64,000 nt of DNA from NCBI GenBank assembly GCA_963703895.1, contig CAVPFX010000003.1, forward strand, positions 124,001-188,000, read 5' to 3'. The notes below the pieces were generated by a model. That model was given only the letters and a program-made list of their open reading frames with translations, was not told the DNA's origin and did no database searches. This DNA is from VRUE01 sp963703895 (lineage in GTDB: Bacteria; Actinomycetota; Thermoleophilia; Solirubrobacterales; 70-9). The translations under genes and the position numbers were made by a program. The first letter of the stretch is position 1, and each line of letters starts with the position of its first letter. Shown piece by piece: positions 58,501-64,000 of the stretch.

Positions 58501-58882
58501 CCACCTGGCCGAGCGCGGTGCAGGTGGGCTCGTTCGGTGCTTCGGGGTCGGTGTTGCCGGCGTTGAAGGTGCTGACCGCCATCCCGGCGGGGATCGTCAC
58601 TTTGACTTCGGTTTCCCCCGTGGTGGGGGCGGCGCCGACGTTGGCGGCGACTACCGCGTATTCGGATTCCTGGCCGGGGGCGAAGTTGGCCGGCAGCGGG
58701 GAGATCGCCAGGGTCCAGCCCGGGGCGGCGGCGCGGACGCTGGCTGGGGAGAGCACGCCGCCGCCCACGAGGATGGCGGTTCCAAAAACACACGCTAGCA
58801 TAAACCGTGTGAATCGCAAAGATTTCATAGAAAAATCTGAAATAGAACCTTTAGAATCGAAGACAAGTCGAAAGCCACTCAT
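55508..58882 (-). CDS. Giant secreted protein with DUF11-like N-terminus and Lys-rich tail
   Basis: A 1124-residue exported protein. A signal or membrane segment, FMLACVFGTAILVGGGVLSP, precedes an Ig-like DUF11-type domain (LPANFAPGQESEYAVVAANV, GETEVKVTIPAGMAVSTFNA). Large parts of unknown fold follow with recurring sentences such as RLPAGMVVNP-like VRFPAGMVVNPSQAGGLGAC, KLGTVEVTSPALVRRNADHE and LPTGLSAKLAGVASCSEQDI, each with paired cysteines. The C-terminus is GGKKGGGGKKGKGGAKKGKG, a flexible basic tail that may bind wall polymers. It overlaps the next giant gene as ATGA, so both are co-translated. Confidence 0.75.
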   Translation of the reverse strand: MSGFRLVFDSKGSISDFSMKSLRFTRFMLACVFGTAILVGGGVLSPASVRAAAPGWTLAISPLPANFAPGQESEYAVVAANVGAAPTTGETEVKVTIPAGMAVSTFNAGNTDPEAPNEPTCTALGQVVTCKTAEAFHPGYLFRVKVGVTIPSGAPEEVLTTQATISGGGATQAIAASSPTPVQEDAVPFDFLPGFKAPATDEDAEAELLAGAHPYQQTVFFGFPTKNPGDGVTNDGHPRNFYVELPRGMVGFPGASKALCTEAELVSSEGCPDASQVGVTDVTTLAGEVGISDVLTSNLYNMVPPPGAAAEVATNVANIGVFVHAQGSLRSESDYGVQVATRDVIAFGQQPIFNVQAQVWGNPTEAAHDEIRGRCGTFGGACPVEDRGEAFLAMPGECTGQPSLFEVLADSWEEPSPPAALQRASYESAGLGGDPALLEGCDELEFEPAIEAQPTTDVSDSPSGLDFTLRQPTDTAFESRSPAILKDATVRFPAGMVVNPSQAGGLGACSLSQIGYLSSSGGTPHFSDDPQSCPNAAKLGTVEVTSPALVRRNADHEVEEEEGEAILEPLQGSIYIAQPFQNPFGSLIAVYLAIEDPKTGIVAKLAGEGHLDPQSGQVSTSFRESPEMPLSEVSVHLFGGPRGAFITPPTCGNYSTAAELGAWSGAQATPASSFAIAAAPSGGACPAAEAQMPNAPKLSAGTLNPAAGKYSPLLFKLSREDGSQRIGRIEATLPTGLSAKLAGVASCSEQDIAKARSREAPEQGALELADPSCPASSEIASVLGAAGAGPTPYYTSGRAYLAGPYKGAPISLVAIVPAIAGPFDLGTVVIRSALYLDPVTAQGRVVSDPLPQILQGVPIDLRSVAVRADRPGFTLNPTSCAEKSFGGQAISTLGQAAPLAQRFQVGGCKSLPYKPKLTAKLFGPTHRGGHPRLKSVFTAKAGEANTAAISFTFPKSEFIDQAHFRTICTRVQFAANQCPAGSVYGHVRAFSPLLDYPLEGPVYLRSSSHKLPDAVLVLRGPAYQPLFFEAAGRVDSVKGGLRVRFESVPDAPLSKVLLTAQGAKKGLFQNSTDICKGVHRATLALDAQSGKVSDSMPQMQAQCGGKKGGGGKKGKGGAKKGKGA

Positions 58883-61800
58883 TTGTGCTGTCCTCCGTTA
58901 CCACTAGCTCGTTGATGTGACTTACGATGCTTGGGCTTGCCGGCTTTCTTCTTCACGCATTTGCCGCCGCGCCTCACCTTGCCTTTCGGGCAAGAACCTT
59001 TCTTGTGCTTTTGAGCCTCGTTGCCGGGGCCGACGAAGGTGGCGCTTCCTGCGCTTTGTTCTGAGGGGGCCCCAGGGGCTGCCCCGTGGCAGGATTCGGT
59101 GCTCAGGCAGGGGTTGGGCGGCGGTGGGTTCTGGGCGGCAAGGCCCCCTCCCACCCTGGCGTCATAGACGTCTTGCAGTTCGTCTGTGTCTTGGCCCACT
59201 AGTCCCTCGCGGGTGAAGAAGAAGACGTCGTCTCCCGTCTCGGAGGCGTCGGCGAAGAGCGAGGGGAAGGGGCTTTTGCCGGTGGAGATCAGGTAGACGC
59301 AGCCTTCGTTTAGGGGGGACCAGGCCGCCCCGCCTTCACTGCAGCTCCCCTTGCCGGGGGCCTCCCACTCGTAGACGTCTAGACAGGCGGGGGTGCTTAT
59401 GAGGAAAGGACACCCCCCTTCTCCGTTGGTATCGGCGGGCACCAGCGCTTCCGCCGTCTCGAAGAAGGCGCGGCTGCCGTCGGCGGAGAGGTTGCGGGAG
59501 GCAACCGAGGTGGATCCGGCCAACGCCGGCGCTATAGAACCGGGGAAACCAATGGACCCTAGTTTCGGCCCTTTGCCCACCGCTTCCCCGCTCGGCGGGC
59601 AGCTAACGCAGGCGAGCTTGCCGTCGCTCGCCGAGTAGCGGTAGAGCTCGGAGACGCCTTCGTTGTCGTAGGGCGTGAGCTTTTCCTGGGAGCGGAAGAG
59701 CAGGACTTCCCCATCCTTGCTGACGAAGGCGGTCTTCGGGGTGTAGCCGGCGGTGGCGAAGAGCTCTTCCGGCGTGCCGGTCCAGTCGAGAGAGTCCGAT
59801 CCCTTAACCCGCCCGACGAAGCCAATCGCTCCGTCCTGCCAGAGGTAGATATTGCAGCTGCCGCCCTGGGAAACTACAATCCCCGAACAGGTCCCTTTGG
59901 CTGCCGACCCTGCTCCGTCGAGGTCCCCGTTGGCGGCAAAGTAAACCCGCGAACCATCTTCTGAAGCACCCAACACGCCCTGCACTTCGGCGCCGTTGCC
60001 GGCAGGCAGGGGGGTCAGATCCTCAAGCGCATCCGTGCTCGGTTCGTAGCGGTAGAGGTCGCTGCCGGGGTTGGAGGGAGCTTCGCCGTTTACCGACCAA
60101 TAGAGATGAGAGGAGCTGGCGGCGAGACCGAAGAGCTTGCCCGCGGGCTTGAGAAATTCTTTGTCACAGCTACCTATCGTTTCGCAACCGCCTAGTGGGG
60201 GGAAATCGCTCAGCGGAATAACCCCAATCGCTTCTTCACCCTGCGTCGCCCAATAGACCTGCGTGGCACTGACAGCAACTCCCCGAAGTCCTGCCTTGCC
60301 GATGCCGAGGAATTCTTCCGTTCCTCCTTCCAAGGGCAACCGGCTGACAAAGCCATTGTCGCCTATGTCTTCATTGAGACTGAAGTAGACATGGCTGGCG
60401 CTCAAAGCCACCCCGTAAGGCGCCGTACTGGTGTCCACTGAGAAGAATTCCTGCTGAACTTCACCGCCTCCGATCGTCGCCCGTCCGATTGATCTCAGAA
60501 GCGGGTTTATCGCCGCGTTGGCCCAATACACATGTGTCGCGTTGGTCGCGACACCCTGCGGGTTGGAGGCGCCGCAGATGAAGTCGGGGTCGGGGCTTTC
60601 TCCGTTCAGGTCAGCACGTCCGATCGTGCCGCCGCCGTCAAGGGGTTCTCCGTTTTCTTTCAGCACACCGGTATTGGTCCAGTAGATGTGGGCCGCATCG
60701 ACGGCGAGGTAGCGGGGCTTGCTCGGCGCCGGGATCGGTTCGAAGACGCCGGGTTCGCCTTCGACTTCAAATTCGCATCCGCTTTGGCCGGGGACGATGA
60801 AGTCGTCTTCGATGCTGTTCGGGTCCCCGTCAAGGTCGGCGCGGCCGATTCTTTCCCCGATCGGGTCTGCCCAGTAGACGTGTTCTGAGTCGACAGCTAT
60901 GCCCACCGCGCGTTTGGGGATGAAGGTGGCGTCTTCGACCACGCCGGTCACGACGTTGCCGGTGCCTATCGCCGGGGCGGGCTGTTCGGGTCCGGTGTTG
61001 GCGTCGTTGGTCAGCTTCTCCGAGGAGGCGAAGAAGGCTTCGGATCCATCGGCGCTTGCCGCCTGGAAGGCGGCGGGCTGGGCGCCTACGGAGTCGGTGC
61101 CGTTGGGGCCTTGACCGTTATCCTTTTGGGAGGCTGAGACGTGGATTGTGCAAGCGTCTTCGGCTTTGATGCACTTGCCTTCGCCGTCAAGGTCGCTTTG
61201 GGGATTGGTCGGGTTGAGGCGAAGGTAGAGCTGCCCGGTGCCCCCTTCGGTGAAGTAGATGTCGCCGGAGGTAGTGATCGAGTGAGTACCTTCCAGGTAG
61301 GCGCCGGAGGCGGCGCCACCGGCGCTGAGAGTGCGGGCGTCGGTGCCCCTGGACCAGCCGTAAGGACCGGCACGGGTGCCTTTGGGTGGCGCTTTGCCGT
61401 CATTCAGGACTCCTGCCAGAGAGAGTCGACCACTCGAGCGATCCCAGGCATAGAGGTTGGGTTTGCCTTGGATCGCCGCCGTGATGGGTTGTTCGCCTTC
61501 TATGGGGGCTAGCTTGGCCGGGGATTCGAAGAAGACGATCGAGGCGTCGGGATTGGTGCCAGCGTAGGAGTATTCGGCATTAGGGGTATAGGGGCCGACC
61601 ACTGTTGCCGGACCACCGGTGGTGGACTGCATGAGCAGAGCTTTGAGCCGGGGAGTCTCGAGCTTCGCGACGCCGGTGAAGGTCTCGGAGAGATCGGGCA
61701 GCCACCCCTGCATCTGAGCGCGCTCGCCGAAGAGCGGCGGGGGCAAAAGGCCCTGGGTCGACCAGCCGCCAGAGCCTCGCATCGCCAGGTAGGTCGGCAG

Positions 61801-62394
61801 GGCTTGGGCCCCTTTGCCGCCGGGGATGCCGAAGGTGCTCTGGAAGGTGATGCCACCGCCGCCGTCCGCAGCTTTGACCAAGCCCAGTTTGCCGACGGCG
61901 TCGCCACCGTCCTTGTCAACTGGCGAGGACTGCTCATAGCCTCGGGCATCGGGCAGGCCCGTCGAGGGGGTGCCTCGGGTGGCGAAGACATGATCGGCTC
62001 CTGTGGTTTTCCCGTCGCCGTTTGTTGCCACCAGGCGGTAGTGGTAGATCGTGTCCGGAGCGAGGCCTTCCAAGGAGACTTCAACCGGCACCGGCGAGCT
62101 GCCGGCAGGGATCGTTACTTCGGGTGTCGGGATGCTCATGCAGGCGCTCGTCGCGCAATCGGATATGCCGAACTCAAAGTGCCAGCGAGTCTGTTTGCCC
62201 TGCGGGTTTACCTGGGCTTCAAGCGTGGCCTGGCCTGCGCCAATCCCTGAGGCCTTCACACCGTTGATCTGGGGCGCGATCGCGAAGGCACCCTCAGCGA
62301 AGAGGGCCGAGACCCACAATGCCACCAGCGCGACCAAAACCATCCGGAGAGTCCTCCCTCCTTCCCCCTGCACTCCCGACTTCATCACCTTCAT
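58879..62394 (-). CDS. Giant secreted beta-propeller protein with basic tail
   Basis: A 1171-residue exported protein with a signal (MVLVALVALWVSALFAEGAF). Residues about 40-140 form a fibronectin III-like domain (GQATLEAQVNPQGKQTRWHF, LAPDTIYHYRLVATNGDGKT). From about 505 there are repeats ending in Y-W: GIAVDSEHVYWADPIGERIG, YLAVDAAHIYWTNTG, GVATNATHVYWANAAI, GVALSASHVYFSLNED, GVAVSATQVYWATQGE and GLAASSSHLYWSVNGE, each with IGRAD-like strands, as in six-bladed LDLR-B/NHL-type propellers. The end, KKGSCPKGKVRRGGKCVKKK and PKHRKSHQR, is basic. Ligand unknown. Confidence 0.8.
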   Translation of the reverse strand: MKVMKSGVQGEGGRTLRMVLVALVALWVSALFAEGAFAIAPQINGVKASGIGAGQATLEAQVNPQGKQTRWHFEFGISDCATSACMSIPTPEVTIPAGSSPVPVEVSLEGLAPDTIYHYRLVATNGDGKTTGADHVFATRGTPSTGLPDARGYEQSSPVDKDGGDAVGKLGLVKAADGGGGITFQSTFGIPGGKGAQALPTYLAMRGSGGWSTQGLLPPPLFGERAQMQGWLPDLSETFTGVAKLETPRLKALLMQSTTGGPATVVGPYTPNAEYSYAGTNPDASIVFFESPAKLAPIEGEQPITAAIQGKPNLYAWDRSSGRLSLAGVLNDGKAPPKGTRAGPYGWSRGTDARTLSAGGAASGAYLEGTHSITTSGDIYFTEGGTGQLYLRLNPTNPQSDLDGEGKCIKAEDACTIHVSASQKDNGQGPNGTDSVGAQPAAFQAASADGSEAFFASSEKLTNDANTGPEQPAPAIGTGNVVTGVVEDATFIPKRAVGIAVDSEHVYWADPIGERIGRADLDGDPNSIEDDFIVPGQSGCEFEVEGEPGVFEPIPAPSKPRYLAVDAAHIYWTNTGVLKENGEPLDGGGTIGRADLNGESPDPDFICGASNPQGVATNATHVYWANAAINPLLRSIGRATIGGGEVQQEFFSVDTSTAPYGVALSASHVYFSLNEDIGDNGFVSRLPLEGGTEEFLGIGKAGLRGVAVSATQVYWATQGEEAIGVIPLSDFPPLGGCETIGSCDKEFLKPAGKLFGLAASSSHLYWSVNGEAPSNPGSDLYRYEPSTDALEDLTPLPAGNGAEVQGVLGASEDGSRVYFAANGDLDGAGSAAKGTCSGIVVSQGGSCNIYLWQDGAIGFVGRVKGSDSLDWTGTPEELFATAGYTPKTAFVSKDGEVLLFRSQEKLTPYDNEGVSELYRYSASDGKLACVSCPPSGEAVGKGPKLGSIGFPGSIAPALAGSTSVASRNLSADGSRAFFETAEALVPADTNGEGGCPFLISTPACLDVYEWEAPGKGSCSEGGAAWSPLNEGCVYLISTGKSPFPSLFADASETGDDVFFFTREGLVGQDTDELQDVYDARVGGGLAAQNPPPPNPCLSTESCHGAAPGAPSEQSAGSATFVGPGNEAQKHKKGSCPKGKVRRGGKCVKKKAGKPKHRKSHQRASGNGGQHK

Positions 62395-62422
62395 ACCTGC
62401 CTTTCTCCCTGGTCATCTACGG

Positions 62423-62455
62423 GGCCCAGGCCGCGCCAGCGGCGCGGCCTGGGCC
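62423..62455 (-). terminator. Perfect 15-bp hairpin between secreted genes
   Basis: GGCCCAGGCCGCGCC (62423-62437), loop AGC, GGCGCGGCCTGGGCC (62441-62455). It lies 52 bases beyond the stop of the 62508 gene and 28 bases upstream of the 62394 start. It may terminate the AT-rich gene transcript or stabilise the giant-gene mRNA 5' end. No U-tract. Confidence 0.65.
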
Positions 62456-62507
62456 GGTGAATCATCGCTTCATTACGACTGATTTTTTGCTGCGTACTAC
62501 GGATTTC

Positions 62508-63248
62508 TCATGCAGGTAAGCCGGACCAGTTCAAGCCTTTATGGGTAGCGCCAGCAAGTTCAGCTAGGGCACTACCGTCGAGGGTGGCCGGAACGCTAAG
62601 TGCTTCCAGGCTCGTTAACGAATGCGATTCAATTAAATGCGTTTTCGCTTCAGTTTTGAACGATACCGCACCTTTACAATCCTTAATGAACAGTTTACCC
62701 GTCACTTTAACTTCTTCGCCAATCGAGCAAAATTCGCCCATCCTAATGGTGGCGAAAGGCCCGCCTACTACATCCGGGCTAATCTGCACTATTCCTTCTT
62801 TGACCCCACCAGTTTCATGTAAGACGATTAAGCCGGTGGCTTTCTCGGATTCAATTAAGCCGGGAGTTTTAACTCCCCCAGGCAAACTGAATGGTTCGCA
62901 ATTTTTCGATATCACACCATTTAGCTTAGTAATGCATCCGTGGAATATCGCTTTACCTAATGAGAGTGAACCTTCTAATAAGAGCTTAACATTTTCCGCG
63001 AGGGTTATGCTTGTGCATAAGAACTCAACTTTGGTACCAGATTTAAGCGTTAGTAACAGGCTCGCTGTTTTGTTCTCCACTTCCGTGACCTGAACTTCAG
63101 GTAATAAGACATCTGAGGTCATGGTAACGCCGTTGACCATCCATTTAGCTTCTTTTTCCGCCTGAGCGGCGCTGGTACCAAACGCCATCAGGCCGAGGAC
63201 GAGGCCGCTCAGCACGAGCGCCTTGAGTCCTAGTCTTGATCGAATCAT
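62508..63248 (-). CDS. AT-rich secreted protein of unknown family, copy 2
   Basis: A 246-residue protein from ATG 63246-63248 with GAGAGGAA upstream. Signal LKALVLSGLVLGLMAFGTSA, then AQAEKEAKWMVNGVTMTSDV. It is a distant paralogue of the 51128 gene, sharing SGTKVEFLCTSITLAENVKL-like and FCSIGEEVKVTGKLF-like blocks and the ending HKGLNWSGLPA. It too is much more AT-rich than its surroundings and uses TTA and AAA codons freely. Cysteines are at similar places. Function unknown. The two AT-rich genes bracket the secreted cluster. Confidence 0.72.
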   Translation of the reverse strand: MIRSRLGLKALVLSGLVLGLMAFGTSAAQAEKEAKWMVNGVTMTSDVLLPEVQVTEVENKTASLLLTLKSGTKVEFLCTSITLAENVKLLLEGSLSLGKAIFHGCITKLNGVISKNCEPFSLPGGVKTPGLIESEKATGLIVLHETGGVKEGIVQISPDVVGGPFATIRMGEFCSIGEEVKVTGKLFIKDCKGAVSFKTEAKTHLIESHSLTSLEALSVPATLDGSALAELAGATHKGLNWSGLPA

Positions 63249-63524
63249 TCTTTGATTCCTCTCACATTGAATTACGGTCGACGCAGATCTTCTGCGCCAT
63301 GCAGAGGTTGAACTCCGCCCGTAGCTTCCCGGCCGGGGCTTCCCTGCACGGGTACGAGAGTCTCACTGAATGAACATAGGTCAAGCACTTGGCAGCTTTG
63401 GTTTTATAGAGTGCCAATTGGATCTGCTTTTGGCTCTCTATGGGTCTTTGGCGAAGTCATAAAACCAACAGATGTAAAACAGGGGTCCTCGAGTTTTGGG
63501 CGCAGAGTCAGCACGATCAGGGGT
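63249..63524. promoter_or_regulatory. Intergenic region with inverted repeat
   Basis: No gene in 276 bases. TTGGTTTTAT (63398-63407) and ATAAAACCAA (63459-63468) are perfect inverted arms enclosing 51 bases, in which AGAG and CTCT with TTGG make a smaller hairpin. It lies between a TetR-type regulator gene and the secreted gene and could be a regulator binding region or a terminator for the regulator gene. Confidence 0.45.
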
Positions 63525-64000
63525 TCAGGCTGCCTGCTCGCCACGGATGGCAGCGACGGCGGCCTCGGCGCCGATGACCGGGGCTAGGACCATGTAGGAG
63601 AGCGTGGCGGAGATCTCGGGGTGGTGAACTATCCAGTCACGCAGTATGTGGTGGTGGAAAATGCTCCACACAGCACCCCCCGAAGCTTCCACGGTGAACT
63701 CCCCCACGCGATCCTCGGTCGGAGCGCTGTCGCGAATCTGATCGCTGACCGCGGCGATAAGGCGCAATCTGGCGTTCGAACCCTTCGAGCCGATCGCAAA
63801 GTTGTTCTCGAAACAGACGCGTGCAAGCAGTGGGTCTCCGGCGATCTGAACGGCGTAGGCGTTGATTGCGCGGTGGATGCCACCCGCCCAGGTGGAACCC
63901 GCCATCTGCGCCTGGGCGGCTTGGACAACCGCCTCGGCAGCTCGCTCCTCCAAGGCGGCGAGGAAGCATTCTTCGGCGTCGTCGAAGAATGCATCGAAGG
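63525..64000 (-). CDS. TetR family regulator, C-terminal part (runs off the window)
   Basis: The frame is open to the right edge; about 158 residues are visible. It starts in FDAFFDDAEECFLAALEERA, the conserved stretch that follows the TetR helix-turn-helix (recognition helix lies beyond the window), then a helical ligand domain (GGIHRAINAYAVQIAGDPLL, RLRLIAAVSDQIRDSAPTED) and YMVLAPVIGAEAAVAAIRGE. A transcriptional repressor with an unknown ligand. It reads toward the secreted cluster on the same strand, so it could be its regulator, but this is only context. Confidence 0.75.
   Translation of the reverse strand, partial: FDAFFDDAEECFLAALEERAAEAVVQAAQAQMAGSTWAGGIHRAINAYAVQIAGDPLLARVCFENNFAIGSKGSNARLRLIAAVSDQIRDSAPTEDRVGEFTVEASGGAVWSIFHHHILRDWIVHHPEISATLSYMVLAPVIGAEAAVAAIRGEQAA

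Overview
The window is GC-rich actinobacterial DNA. Gene content and order (dnaG, dgt, recO, mutM, xerD, DUF3866, pyrG, MctB-like, SteA-like, recN, nadK, tlyA, dxs, prenyl synthase, nusB) and many secreted proteins of unknown family suggest a Thermoleophilia/Solirubrobacterales-like member of the Actinomycetota. This is inference from content; no 16S gene is present.

Region 1 (1-19229) is most of a siphovirus-type prophage, all on the minus strand. Transcription runs from the right end leftward: an Arg/Ser-rich composite ORF, a small HTH protein, a P4-type primase-helicase, small unknown genes, HNH nuclease, small and large terminase, portal, minor head protein, scaffold, major capsid, head-tail connector, five consecutive glycosyltransferases, neck and tail-completion proteins, tail tube, a tail-assembly chaperone pair with a probable -1 frameshift, and the start of the tape measure, which leaves the window at position 1. 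The right boundary is the 5' half of a CAU-anticodon tRNA gene (19186-19229), a probable attachment-site remnant. Integrase, lysis genes and repressor are not in the window.

Region 2 (19250-37082) is chromosomal housekeeping: an Hpt protein coupled to a thioredoxin-like lipoprotein, an SDR and a GT1-type glycosyltransferase on the plus strand, tRNA-Asn, then a long minus-strand run of DNA replication/repair, CTP synthesis and envelope genes. Three long interrupted palindromes lie at gene ends; one overlaps the pyrG stop codon.

Region 3 (37083-51100) continues the recN-nadK-tlyA-dxs-ispA-nusB series but contains two foreign-looking blocks. One holds an MFS exporter and a secreted PEBP-like module. 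The other is a 3.6-kb island bounded by a perfect 65-bp direct repeat (42449-42513 and 46087-46151). It has integrase-arm-like repeats inside both ends, but no integrase. It carries a replication-relaxation-type protein, unknown genes, a candidate HEPN-like ORF and a VapBC-like toxin-antitoxin pair. A degraded third repeat copy lies at 47367-47393.

Region 4 (51100-63250) is a cluster of exported proteins of unknown function, all on the minus strand. It contains two paralogues of one family, a second copy of the PEBP-like lipoprotein plus partner module seen in region 3, two giant secreted proteins (1124 and 1171 residues, the second a probable beta-propeller) with lysine-rich tails, and two strikingly AT-rich paralogous secreted genes that bracket the cluster. 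A remnant of one family lies just upstream of nusB. A TetR-type regulator runs off the right edge. The most novel candidates are this secreted cluster, the integrase-less repeat-flanked island, and the glycosyltransferase cassette inside the prophage structural operon.
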